This document shows positions 27,878 to 36,306 of a stretch of DNA of 64,000 bases, in pieces. The notes beneath the pieces are model-generated. The model had not been told where the DNA came from and did no database searches. It saw only the letters and a list, made by a program, of their open reading frames with translations. Within the stretch, counting starts at the first letter, position 1; each line of letters starts with the position of its first letter. Made by a program: the position numbers and the translations under genes. The stretch is from Bradyrhizobium sp. 170 (lineage in GTDB: Bacteria > Pseudomonadota > Alphaproteobacteria > Rhizobiales > Xanthobacteraceae): the NCBI RefSeq assembly GCF_023101085.1, contig NZ_CP064703.1, positions 930,001 to 994,000 of the forward strand. The letters are read 5' to 3'.

Positions 27878-27972
27878 AAAACCGGAAATCAACAGGACGA
27901 TGCCAAAGTCATGGCAGCTTGTCGGCGGCCATAGCCTGATGCACTTTTTCGCTTTGCGTTGATTGCGGCGCT

Positions 27973-28281
27973 TCAAACCCGATTCACTGTCCCGGCCATA
28001 GCGCCAATAAACGATCCGGTGAAAAAAGAAGCACTAAGCATCATTAGACTGCCCGTCACGGAGAGAACAAGCTTGTCTTGAACAAAATGAAAGACCATCC
28101 ACCCCAGCAGCATGCAGATTAGCCCGCAGCCTGCCGGCCAAAACGCACGCCGCCGAACTGCGAGCCGCTGGGCCGGGCCAAGCAGATCAGAGTTCCGTGA
28201 TAGATTCCAGGATCGGCGAAACGACACCTCGAAACCCAAGGCTACCACGAACAGACAGGCAGTGAGGAAGTAACCAGACAT
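27973..28281 (-). CDS. Hypothetical membrane protein between the two IS copies
   Basis: 102 residues with three hydrophobic helices (YFLTACLFVVALGFEV, GCGLICMLLGWMVFHFV, VTGSLMMLSASFFTGSFIGA). It starts at an ATG but lacks an obvious ribosome site. It is the only plausible gene in the 545 bases between the two insertion sequences, so if the pair moves as a composite element this would be its passenger. No family was recognised. Confidence 0.45.
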   Translation of the reverse strand: MSGYFLTACLFVVALGFEVSFRRSWNLSRNSDLLGPAQRLAVRRRAFWPAGCGLICMLLGWMVFHFVQDKLVLSVTGSLMMLSASFFTGSFIGAMAGTVNRV

Positions 28282-28422
28282 TACACTTGGTGCCGACCGT
28301 TACCATCTTGAAGGACACAGGCCAGACAATAGCGTGGATTGATTGTCTCAATCTTAAGGAGATAGCGAACAAAAAGCTGTATCGGGAAACTATTCCGAAC
28401 TCGTCAGCGAAGTCCGCTCTGG

Positions 28423-30124
28423 GTCCAGACTGTGTAAAAACGTTTTTCCGCCCCCAAAAACTGCACGCAACCGGGGACGATCCGCGTCGACACGACGGTC
28501 TGAGCGTATTTTTGCTGTATCGAGTCTGGAGTCAATCCGGGCGCAACCTCGGGCCACGCTGAGCGACCTGAGCGGTTACACGATGCGCATAACAGCACGA
28601 GCTCTTCACGCCCGGATTGCCACCAGGAGCGGCTTGATGCCGACGATGTTCACTACGCGCGTGAGGTTGTAGGCGAGTACGTTCAGCGCCATTTCGGTCG
28701 CGACATTGGGCAACCGCTTCATTAGAAAGTGTGTCGCACCCATCCGCATCTTCAGTGTGGCGAACGGATGCTCGACGGTTTCGCGGCGCACACGCATGGC
28801 TTGCGGGTTCTGATCGAGCCGCGTCTGCGCGGCCTCGACGACGTGTTCGTGTTCCCAGCGTTTGATGCGGCGCTCGTTGGACGTTGTGCACTGATCCTTG
28901 AACGGGCATGTGCGGCACGCCTTCGTCAAGTAAATCCGCATTTTCTGGCCATCTTCATCAGCGGTGAAGTGGTGCGCCAGCTTCTCGCCGGCCGGACAGC
29001 GATAGACGTCATCCTTGGCCAAATAGACAAAATCAGGTTTCCCAAAGCGGCCTGCCGACTTGGCTCCCGAAGTTTGCGGCTTGGGTAGCGTGACCGCGAC
29101 CCCGGCCTGTTCGCATGCCAGGATTTCCTCACCTTTAAAGTAGCCCCGATCCGCAACGACGTCCAAGTTATCGCTGCGCAGCACGGCTTTCGCCGCCTGC
29201 GCCATCGTCGCCAGTTGCGATCTATCGGTGCCGACGTTGGTGACCTCGTGCGCGACAATCAGATGGTTCGTGGTGTCGACCGCACTTTGTACGTTGTAGG
29301 CGACCATGCCTGAGCCGCGCCCGCTCGTTGCCATCGAGCGGCAATCGGGATCGGTCAGCGATATCTGCTTGTCGGGCGAGGCGAGCAATGCCTTTTCAAT
29401 CGCGGCCAGTCGTTTCACTTCTTCTTCGAGCTTCGCCAGCTTTTCCCTAAGCCGCGTCTTGGTCATCAGCACCGTTTCCGACGGCTCTTCTCCTGCGGCC
29501 GTCTGGCGGTCGGCGGTGTCCAGTTGGCTCATGTAGCGCGCCACGCTCTCTTCGATCTGCTTCTGGCGGCGCTGGATCTTGCCTTGCGTGAAGTTGTTGT
29601 CGCGACTGTTCACGGCCTTGAACTTGCTGCCGTCGATGGCAACGCTGGCCTTCGTCAGCAGGCCCATCTTGCGGCACAACTCGACGAATTGCGCGCAAAC
29701 CTTTTTGATCGCTGCGCCATTGTCCTTGCGGAAGTCGGCGATGGTTTTGTGATCCGGCGCGAGCCGTCCGGTCAGCCACATCACCTCAAGATTGCGGCCA
29801 GCCTCGCGCTCCAGCCGCCGGCTCGATTGCACCCGGTTGAGATAGCCGTAAATGTAGAGCTTGAGCATCGGCGAAGGATGGTACGCCGGCCGGCCGGTCG
29901 CCGCAGGATCAACGCCATCGAACCCGAGGTCGCGCAGTTCCAATGCATCCACGAATACATCGACCGCGCGAATAGAATTGCTCTCGTCGACCCAATCATC
30001 GAGGCATTCCGGCAACAGCGTCGTCTGCTGGCGATCCGCCCCTTGAACGAAACCCCGCATCACTTCCCCCGCCGATTCAGCAAGAGAATCATAGCATCGA
30101 CGGGGTTTTCACACAGCCTGGGTC
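28423..30124 (-). mobile_element. IS1182-family insertion sequence, copy 2
   Basis: Same length and orientation as copy 1, with left end GGTCCAGACTGTGTAAAAAC and right end closing in TTTTCACACAGCCTGGGTC. The nucleotide sequence is almost the same throughout, with scattered substitutions rather than blocks. The terminal repeats are slightly more diverged than in copy 1. No target duplication is evident. Confidence 0.85.
28606..30060 (-). CDS. IS1182-family transposase, copy 2
   Basis: 484 residues, intact, with the same DDE positions and Cys-rich stretch as copy 1. Substitutions include A-to-T near residue 14, G-to-S near 28 and S-to-P near 66, all away from the catalytic motifs. The copies are about 97% identical in protein. 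They therefore arose by relatively recent duplication or separate insertions of one lineage, and provide 1.7 kb of direct homology for deletion of the DNA between them. Confidence 0.92.
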   Translation of the reverse strand: MRGFVQGADRQQTTLLPECLDDWVDESNSIRAVDVFVDALELRDLGFDGVDPAATGRPAYHPSPMLKLYIYGYLNRVQSSRRLEREAGRNLEVMWLTGRLAPDHKTIADFRKDNGAAIKKVCAQFVELCRKMGLLTKASVAIDGSKFKAVNSRDNNFTQGKIQRRQKQIEESVARYMSQLDTADRQTAAGEEPSETVLMTKTRLREKLAKLEEEVKRLAAIEKALLASPDKQISLTDPDCRSMATSGRGSGMVAYNVQSAVDTTNHLIVAHEVTNVGTDRSQLATMAQAAKAVLRSDNLDVVADRGYFKGEEILACEQAGVAVTLPKPQTSGAKSAGRFGKPDFVYLAKDDVYRCPAGEKLAHHFTADEDGQKMRIYLTKACRTCPFKDQCTTSNERRIKRWEHEHVVEAAQTRLDQNPQAMRVRRETVEHPFATLKMRMGATHFLMKRLPNVATEMALNVLAYNLTRVVNIVGIKPLLVAIRA

Positions 30125-30226
30125 AATCGCGTCGGTTTGACCGGATGACGGCGACTTCCGGTCTACCCCGGCGAACGGACATTCTCAGGATAGGCGGACA
30201 TGTCTCAAAAGTGCCAGGAGCAGCTA

Positions 30227-30395
30227 TCAAGCATTTATTGAGGCTCCAAGCCAGTTGACCAAAACCTTGTCTATGCGCCTGCCGTCGAGGCCGACAATTT
30301 CGAATCGCCATCCCTTAACATCAATTCTATCGCCAATGGTAGGGATGGTACCGAATTCCTGAAGCAAAAAAACCAGCAAACGTCTGATAGGACCG
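30227..30395 (-). pseudogene. C-terminal fragment of a CorC/HlyC-type (hemolysin family) protein
   Basis: On the minus strand the frame reads EFGTIPTIGDRIDVKGWRFE, then VGLDGRRIDKVLVNWLGA, and ends at a stop codon at 30227-30229. The G-x-IPxxGDxxxxxGWRFEVxxLDGRRIxKVxV pattern is the end of the CorC_HlyC transporter-associated domain. Upstream, YQTFAGFF continues the match one frame over, the shift falling in a run of seven T. The rest of the gene is missing and IS copy 2 lies next to it. It is a gene remnant. Confidence 0.65.
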
Positions 30396-30577
30396 CGATG
30401 GAGGAAGGGAAATCCCGATCAATTCTGCAATTCGAGCGCAGGCACGTAGCGCCTGAGAAAGCGCCCGATAGCATGCCGATCAGCATGATGCTCCTACCGT
30501 GCGGAGAGGGAACCCGGCCCTGGTCAGCGGGGTTATCAATGGGCCTCGGGCGGGGAACCGAAACGACGGAGGCCCTC

Positions 30578-30784
30578 ATGAAGCACCGTAGTAGGCCCTC
30601 GACCTCGATTGAAGAGAGCCTTCTCCGAGAAGCCGAGCAGGTCAGAAGGCAAGCCGAGCGTCTGCCGCCGGGAGAGGATCGAGACCTTCTTTTAGAGGAT
30701 CGAGACTTTCTTTTGAAGAAGGCGCGCGATGCCGCTCATATCGACGAATGGCTGACTTCGCCGGGGTTGCAGCCGCCTGGATGA
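30578..30784 (+). CDS. Small hypothetical protein with in-frame tandem duplication
   Basis: 68 residues beginning MKHRSRPSTSIEESLLREAE and ending HIDEWLTSPGLQPPG. An ACGGAGG site precedes the ATG. The family is a short orphan recurrent in Bradyrhizobium (from memory), helical and charged, function unknown. A 21-bp unit is tandemly duplicated at 30674-30715, giving EDRDLLL / EDRDFLL in the protein. Confidence 0.6.
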   Translation: MKHRSRPSTSIEESLLREAEQVRRQAERLPPGEDRDLLLEDRDFLLKKARDAAHIDEWLTSPGLQPPG

Positions 30785-30888
30785 GACTATCGGAATGATT
30801 GCGGCGACCGTTCGTTTTGAGAGTGATCGCGCTAGGTCGTCGCCGCTGTTATTGCAATGTTGAAGCGCGCTCGCAGTGCGTGACCGTT

Positions 30889-31040
30889 TGCCTCTCGAGA
30901 CGAATTTGAAGGACATCCGCCACCTTTCGTCGCGAGCGCGCGATGAATTGGAGGAGTTCTTTTTCGCCACGAATGCGCTCAGGGACAAGGGCTGAAGTTT
31001 CTGGCGCGGCGCGGGCCGGCACGCAGTCAAAGACAATCAA
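30889..31040 (+). pseudogene. Possible tail fragment of an inorganic pyrophosphatase-like gene
   Basis: The frame reads ETNLKDIRHLSSRARDELEE then FFFATNALRDKG before a stop; one frame over it continues LKFLARRGPARS. The ELxEFF...N...GK.F...GxxGP order resembles the C-terminus of some soluble inorganic pyrophosphatases. There is no start and no N-terminal part. The match is by eye and weak; it may be another family entirely. Confidence 0.3.
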
Positions 31041-31197
31041 CCGATTGTCCACCTCACGTCGCTAGGAAGCGTTTGTCCTGCTCTTTCGCACGCCTTCTGC
31101 TGTCGCCCGGCCGTTCGCGCCGAGTCGTTCAATTCGGAACTCAAAGGAACTTCCACGATGCGCGCCGATTAGTATTCAGGACCAAATGGAGTGATCA

Positions 31198-31992
31198 GTG
31201 CACGCGCGAGATCGCCCAGCGCCGGGTACGGTACGTTCGACAGATGTCGATGCGTTCAAACTCGCGTCTCTTACCCATACGGAGCAGTTCTATTCAATTG
31301 TCCTGAGGGATCTCCTCGAATCGGACCTTCCGTTCATGATCGGAGGCGGGTACGCCGTAAATCTTTATACCCATGCGCGGTACCCGACAAAGGACCTAGA
31401 CATTTTTACGACTGCCGCGGAATTCCCTCGCCTGCTCTCTCACCTACAGCGGAACAATCGGGTATCGGCGAATGAGAGTTGGCTGGGAAAAGTTCACCGC
31501 GGTCGCGATTTCGTCGACGTCATCTTTGGTTCCAGCAATGGCGCCGTGCCGGTTCAGGAAGAGTGGTTTCAGTATGCAACACAGGCTCAAGTGCTCGGGC
31601 ATTGCGTGCCTGTGATCAACCCCACCGAGCTGATCTGGACCAAGGCGTTCATCCAGAAGCGGAACCGTCATGATGGCGTCGATATCGTCCATCTCATTCT
31701 TAAGCAGCGAGAGGCAATCGATTGGCAGCGCCTGATCATGTACATGAACCCACATTGGGAGATACTGCTTTGTCATCTGCTCACGTTTCGTTGGATCTAT
31801 CCGAGTGAGCGAGATGCCATTCCAGATTGGCTGCTTGACGATCTTCTTGAACGATTGAGTCGGCAGCGGGAAGGTCCGCCACCGGCGACGAAACTCTGCC
31901 GCGGTCGGTTGCTTTCCAGCTCCGATTACCGAAGTGCGACCGAGAAGTGGGGCTTCCTGAACGTCGAAGACGAGTGCGGCAATGAACGATGA
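31198..31992 (+). CDS. Nucleotidyltransferase-fold protein (MNT/AbiEii-like)
   Basis: 264 residues from a GTG with GGAG seven bases upstream. The minimal nucleotidyltransferase signature is clear: GGGYAVNL at 49-56, the acidic pair in KDLDIF at 66-68, and a third carboxylate in FVDVIF near 107. After that comes PTELIWTKAFIQKRNRHDG and DIVHLI, as in AbiEii and DUF6036-type proteins. Such enzymes transfer NMP to RNA or protein and many act as toxins. The gene overlaps the following phosphoesterase gene by 11 bases, so the two are translationally coupled. GC content looks lower than in flanking core genes. Function is inference. Confidence 0.75.
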   Translation: MHARDRPAPGTVRSTDVDAFKLASLTHTEQFYSIVLRDLLESDLPFMIGGGYAVNLYTHARYPTKDLDIFTTAAEFPRLLSHLQRNNRVSANESWLGKVHRGRDFVDVIFGSSNGAVPVQEEWFQYATQAQVLGHCVPVINPTELIWTKAFIQKRNRHDGVDIVHLILKQREAIDWQRLIMYMNPHWEILLCHLLTFRWIYPSERDAIPDWLLDDLLERLSRQREGPPPATKLCRGRLLSSSDYRSATEKWGFLNVEDECGNER

Positions 31993-32704
31993 TGCAAGTT
32001 CATTCACATTTGCAGGCATGGGCGATCTTCATGTGAAGGATGGGCAGTCGGGCTCGCTCCGCGAATTGTTTCAAGCAATCTCGAAGAGTGCCGGCGCCCT
32101 GGTCCTTTGCGGCGACCTCACCGATACGGGAACTCCGGCACAGGCGGAAATCCTCGCTAAAGAGCTGCGTGCCTGCTCTGTCCCAGTAATCGGCGTCCTT
32201 GGGAACCACGATTACGAGTCGGGACATGCCGACGAGGTGAAACGAATCCTTTGTGACGCGGGCGTACACCTGCTCGATGGCCAGGCAGCCGAAGTTAATG
32301 GCGTGGCATTTATTGGCGTGAAGGGCTTTGCCGGCGGATTTGGTCCACGAATGCTAAGCTCTTTCGGCGAGCCGGCGATCAAGACGTTTGTTGCCGAAGC
32401 GATGAATGAAGCGATGCGGCTGGAGAACATCATGCGCACGGTGAACAGCCGGCGCGCCGTCGTGGTCCTTCACTATGCCCCGATTGTCGACACGGTGGAG
32501 GGTGAACCTCTCGAAATTTATCCCTTCCTCGGGTGCTCGCGCCTTGCAGAGACCATTGACCGCTTCAAAGTATGCGCCGTCGTGCATGGTCATGCGCATC
32601 GCGGGAAGTATGAGGGCCGCACGCCCGCCGGAGCGCGGGTGTACAACGTCGCCATGGGCGTGCAGAAGCCTTCAGGGTTGTCCTATGCGCTCATTTCCGT
32701 CTGA
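31982..32704 (+). CDS. Calcineurin-like metallophosphoesterase paired with the nucleotidyltransferase
   Basis: 240 residues with every metal-binding block: GDLH (Asp15, His17), CGDLTD (Asp45), GNHDYE (Asn75, His76), LHYAP and GHAHRG. The active site should hold two metal ions and cleave a phosphoester or phosphodiester bond. There is no signal peptide, so it acts in the cytosol. Its start lies inside the 3' end of the nucleotidyltransferase gene, arguing for joint action: perhaps removal of the nucleotide its partner adds, or processing of the same RNA. No comparable named system came to mind. Confidence 0.8.
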   Translation: MNDDASSFTFAGMGDLHVKDGQSGSLRELFQAISKSAGALVLCGDLTDTGTPAQAEILAKELRACSVPVIGVLGNHDYESGHADEVKRILCDAGVHLLDGQAAEVNGVAFIGVKGFAGGFGPRMLSSFGEPAIKTFVAEAMNEAMRLENIMRTVNSRRAVVVLHYAPIVDTVEGEPLEIYPFLGCSRLAETIDRFKVCAVVHGHAHRGKYEGRTPAGARVYNVAMGVQKPSGLSYALISV

Positions 32705-33245
32705 CGGTGGGGGTCACCTGAAAGCCCCTTGCATCGAGCGAGTCGTCTCTGGGCAGTCACCCAAGTCCACGCGTACTTTTGGATTCGCGCCAGGCCGAGC
32801 AGGCCTTCGGTCGCAATCCGAAGAGTACTTTGCATCCTGCGAGGCCAGAGCTGCGTCAGACCAGTGTTAAAGGTGGAGGGGCGGTGGGAAGAAGGAGCAC
32901 TCAGCCACGCAATACCAATCCGCGCGTCAGTGAACATAGCGCCAATCTATTAAGCATTTATCTAAAGCTCCCGTCTCAAAGGAGCGCCACGACCGTGTCG
33001 TCCTAAAGCTCAGCACGAGGGCTCACACGGAGCGTGGTCTACTAGCGTAGATCGATGATCTCCGATATCGGGCTATGTCTGCATCATCCGTGGGAGCAGC
33101 ACCAAGCCTGTTCGATGGATTCGCTCTTTCTCATCCTGCGAGGTTAAGGCGTCTACTGAACGGCGAACCGTCACGATTTAGCCTCATGTGCCACTAACTC
33201 TTGCTGAGTGATTGTGGATTCGCTCGGAGTTGAGGGGCCGGCACG
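32705..33245. other. 541-base region with no recognisable gene
   Basis: Neither strand holds a frame with both a ribosome site and coding-like composition. A minus-strand stretch (about 32760-32930) reads ARIGIAWLSAPSSHRPS but resembles nothing I know. The AT-richer patch near 32945-32965 (TTAAGCATTTATC) could carry a terminator or promoter for neighbouring genes. Confidence 0.35.
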
Positions 33246-33455
33246 ATGTCGTGGAACGAGCTTACGCGCCGTCAACAAAGGATACTCATCAAGCTCTTCG
33301 GAGGCGGGTCATTACGCGGTGATGATAGCGTCGAAACGGCAGACCTTATTCAGCGCGGTCTAGTCACCCGAAACGGACTAACGACTTCCGGGCTCGAAGT
33401 ATTCGAGGCAGCTCTCAAATCACAGTACGAAATCCGACGGGCGGGAGTGGCATAA
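33246..33455 (+). CDS. Small hypothetical protein, winged-helix-like
   Basis: 69 residues: WNELTRRQQRILIKLFGGGS, then ADLIQRGLVTRNGLTTSGLE. The helix pattern ending in LIxRGLVxxxGLTxxG is what short winged-helix segments show, so DNA binding is possible. GAGGGG lies eight bases before the ATG. Orphan gene in the accessory stretch. Confidence 0.55.
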   Translation: MSWNELTRRQQRILIKLFGGGSLRGDDSVETADLIQRGLVTRNGLTTSGLEVFEAALKSQYEIRRAGVA

Positions 33456-33890
33456 CAATTATCACGCACTTCCACGCGCCAAAGCGACGTTCAGTTTGCG
33501 GCTGCTGATCGGTGATGGACACTGGCCGTTCCAGTTTTTAGTGCAATGCTCTCGATATCGCGTTGCGAAGAGCTGTCCAAACGCGGTAATGAGACGGCAT
33601 TGCTTCTGGCTCGCGAGCTCTGACTCAAATGTCTTCATGGTTGACATCTGCAATCTCGGACGCCGCGGCAACGTCAGCAGTTACGCCGACGACGCATTCG
33701 AATATGAGCCGTGAAACCGGCCGACATCCGAAATGGGTCAATCGCTACACGGGCGACCCCAGCGGCAAGTTCGGCCATGTCGGCTATGCCTCCGAAAGAA
33801 ATTCAGAGCATTAGCGGCTTCGCTACAGGCCGGTGCGGATTGATGGCGCTACCGTGGACGTCATTCAAGCTTCGATCGGAGCCTCGAATC
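33456..33890. other. 435-base region carrying direct repeat B
   Basis: No gene is supported. A frame near 33690-33812 (MSRETGRHPKWVNRYTGDPS) runs through the repeat and ends soon after. Its presence in two degraded copies suggests a dead gene rather than a live one. The upstream 250 bases show nothing recognisable. Confidence 0.35.
33735..33838. repeat. Long direct repeat B (partner at 24493-24600)
   Basis: Same orientation as the earlier copy, matching over about 100 bases with two single-base insertions and one small gap. The better-preserved copy keeps an open frame across the shared segment. Together the pair brackets about 9.2 kb of accessory sequence, including both insertion sequences and the nucleotidyltransferase/phosphoesterase pair. 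Confidence 0.7.
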
Positions 33891-34089
33891 ATGCGCTGCG
33901 AATTCAGCGAACATGAGTGGACCGCCATTAAGCCGATGTTGCCGAACAAGCCGCGCGGCATTCGGCGAGTAGATGACCGCCGCGTGCGCGATGGCATCGT
34001 TTGGGTCCTGCGTTCAGGTCATGGCGCGACCTGCCGGCGACCTATAGTCTCCGCACGACTTGTTACAATCGCTTCGTTCGGCGGATGAT
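33891..34089 (+). pseudogene. N-terminal remnant of an IS5-family transposase
   Basis: It begins MRCEFSEHEWTAIKPMLPNK, the standard opening of IS5-family transposases, and continues RVDDRRVRDGIVWVLRSG. The expected continuation (RDLPATY, then TTCYNRFVR) is present but in another frame, so at least one base has been lost, and a stop follows. The DDE catalytic part is absent. It is a dead fragment beside the end of the accessory stretch. Confidence 0.75.
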
Positions 34090-34288
34090 GGTCTTGTCTC
34101 GCTGATTTGCCCGACGTGTCAAATGTCTACTTCGGCACTCGACGCGTGCCGGCTACTGTGCATGGGGTTGTTTTCAATATTTTGGCTGGGAGCGCCGAGG
34201 CTCCTACGTGTCCTTCCGCCGCCTCCGGAAGGCTGCATCACCCGGTCGCGGATGATGACTACGGCGCGCGGCTGGAACCGTCGCTCTA

Positions 34289-35080
34289 CTAGCCGAGCGG
34301 CTTCAGGATCTTCACCAACTCCGCATGCACATACTCATTCCCGCAGATCACATGCCCCGTCTTCAGCGGATCGTCACTGCCCTCAATGCCCGAGATCGTG
34401 CCGCCGGCTTCGCGCACCATGATCTGTCCGGCGGCGATGTCCCAGGGCTGCAAATTACGTTCCCAGTAGCCGTCGAGGCGGCCGGCGGCGACGAAGGCGA
34501 GGTCGAGGGAGGCGGCGCCGAAGCGGCGGAAGCCGGCGACCTTGTTCTGCAGCGCGGCCATTTCCTTCAGCGCCAATTCATGGTCGCCGCGGCCGATATG
34601 CGGCAGGCCGCAGGCGACCACGCATTCATCGAGCCTGCGGCGGCCGGCGACGCGCAGCCGCTGGTCGTTGAGGAACGCGCCCTTGCCGCGCTCGGCGATG
34701 TATAATTCATCATTGGCGGGGTTGTAGATCACGCCGGCAATGATCGTTCCCTCGCGCTGCAGGCCGATCGAGATCGCAAATTGCGGGATGCCGTGCAGGA
34801 AGTTGGTGGTGCCGTCGAGGGGATCGACGATCCAGGTGTGGCTCTTGTCGGCGCCTTCGCGGCTGCCGCCTTCCTCACCGATGAAGCCGTAGCCCGGCCG
34901 CGCCTTGGCGAGGTCCTCGTACAGCATTTCCTCGGCACGCTTGTCGGCTTTGGTGACGAAGTTCGCCGGCCCCTTCAGCGACACCTGCAGGTGCTCGATC
35001 TCGCCGAGGTCGCGCTTGAGGCTGCGGCCGGCGCGGCGCGCGGCTTTCACCATGACGTTGATAAGGGCGGAATACAGCAT
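34289..35080 (-). CDS. suhB: Inositol monophosphatase family protein
   Basis: 263 residues. Metal-binding motifs include GEEGG, then IVDPLDGTTNFLHGIPQFA, and the C-terminal WDIAAGQIMVREAGG. These define Mg-dependent, Li-sensitive phosphatases acting on inositol phosphates or similar sugar phosphates. In many bacteria SuhB also binds RNA polymerase and supports rRNA antitermination. It is the last gene of the minus-strand carbon cluster, with an intergenic gap of about 85 bases upstream. Confidence 0.9.
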   Translation of the reverse strand: MLYSALINVMVKAARRAGRSLKRDLGEIEHLQVSLKGPANFVTKADKRAEEMLYEDLAKARPGYGFIGEEGGSREGADKSHTWIVDPLDGTTNFLHGIPQFAISIGLQREGTIIAGVIYNPANDELYIAERGKGAFLNDQRLRVAGRRRLDECVVACGLPHIGRGDHELALKEMAALQNKVAGFRRFGAASLDLAFVAAGRLDGYWERNLQPWDIAAGQIMVREAGGTISGIEGSDDPLKTGHVICGNEYVHAELVKILKPLG

Positions 35081-35166
35081 GATGCGAGCTTATGGTGTGA
35101 GGGAACGGCCCAAGCCGTCAGGGGATTGGGGACTGGGTGCCCTGCAGATGTGCCGCCGTCAAGGCG

Positions 35167-36297
35167 TCATTTGTTGGCCGTGCCAGCGGTGGTGCCGGTC
35201 CATTTTTTTGCGGCCTCCTGGACCTTGGCGCGATCCTCGGGGCTGAGCTCCGAGAGCCGTTCATCCAGCTCGGGATCGCCCTTGCCGGCGGTCTTGGCGA
35301 CAAGGTGCCACTTCAGGCCTTCGATCTTGTCCATCGGCGCCCCCTGTCCGCTCACGAGCACGCGGGCGAGGCGGTTCTGCGCGATCGGCGAATTCTGCCG
35401 CGCCGCCTTGCGCAGCAGCGCGACCGCCGCGGCCTGGTTCTTCGGCGTGCCGGTGCCGTTGAACAGCGCGATGGCATATTCGACCTCGGCGTCGACATTG
35501 TCGGCCAGCGAAGCCGCCTGCAGCAGCCGCACCGCCTTGTCGATGTCCTTCGGCACGCCGGTGCCTTCCTTGTAGAAGGTTGCCAGCGCGTATTGCGCCT
35601 CCGGGTTGCCTGCGTCGGCCGCAGCGCGCAGCAGCTCGGCGGCGCGCCTGAGGTCCTGCGGCAGCGTGTTGCCGTCGAGATAGAGCAGCGCCAGATTGTA
35701 GGCCGCCTTGGGGTTGCCAAGCTTGGCCGCGGAGGCCAAGAGCTTGACGGCCTGCTCGCGGTTGGTGGCGCCGCCGCGGCCGGACAGCCGCATCATGGCG
35801 AGCGCGAACATGCCTTCGCGATCGCCGGCATCCGCCGCGCGCTGGTACCAATTGGCGGCCTTCGCATAGTCGCGCTTGATGCCGAGCCCGTTGGCATAGA
35901 GTTCCCCCAGCATCGTCATCGCCTTGGCGTCGCCGTTATATTGCGCGCGCGTGGTGGCGAGATCGAAGGCGGTCTTGTAGAGGCCGCGCTGGTAGGCGCC
36001 GTAGACGAGGTCGACATTCGGGTCCTCGAAGGCAGCCGTCGGCGAGGGGGACGGCACAGGCGTTGCCGCGGGCCTGGTCGTTACCGCAGGCTTGAGCGGC
36101 GCCGACGGCGTCGGCGTCGGCGTCGCAGCGGGCTTTTTCGCAGCCGTCGGCGCCTTTGGTTTGGGCGCCTCCTTTTTCGCAGGCGGAGGGCTCGCGGGCG
36201 GCTGCGCGGCAGGCGGCGTCAGCGAGATCTGCGCGGTGGCGCCGGTCATCGTCATCAAGAGGCCCGCAAGCAGCGATATGGGACGCAGGAGTTTCAT
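35167..36297 (-). CDS. Exported Sel1-like tetratricopeptide repeat protein
   Basis: 376 residues. A signal peptide (LLRPISLLAGLLMTMTGATA) precedes a low-complexity Pro/Ala/Lys linker (about 25-90). From about 95 on there are six or more Sel1 repeats of 36 residues, such as AMTMLGELYANGLGIKRDYA and AQYALATFYKEGTGVPKD. Such proteins scaffold periplasmic complexes or report envelope state. The family is secure; the partner is unknown. It lies just ten bases downstream of the thiamine-phosphate synthase gene. Confidence 0.85.
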   Translation of the reverse strand: MKLLRPISLLAGLLMTMTGATAQISLTPPAAQPPASPPPAKKEAPKPKAPTAAKKPAATPTPTPSAPLKPAVTTRPAATPVPSPSPTAAFEDPNVDLVYGAYQRGLYKTAFDLATTRAQYNGDAKAMTMLGELYANGLGIKRDYAKAANWYQRAADAGDREGMFALAMMRLSGRGGATNREQAVKLLASAAKLGNPKAAYNLALLYLDGNTLPQDLRRAAELLRAAADAGNPEAQYALATFYKEGTGVPKDIDKAVRLLQAASLADNVDAEVEYAIALFNGTGTPKNQAAAVALLRKAARQNSPIAQNRLARVLVSGQGAPMDKIEGLKWHLVAKTAGKGDPELDERLSELSPEDRAKVQEAAKKWTGTTAGTANK

Positions 36298-36306
36298 GGT
36301 CCGGCG

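Noticed and set aside
28187..28598. Short frames at the left edge of IS copy 2
   Set aside because: They overlap the terminal repeat and non-coding end of the insertion sequence and recur at the same place in copy 1.
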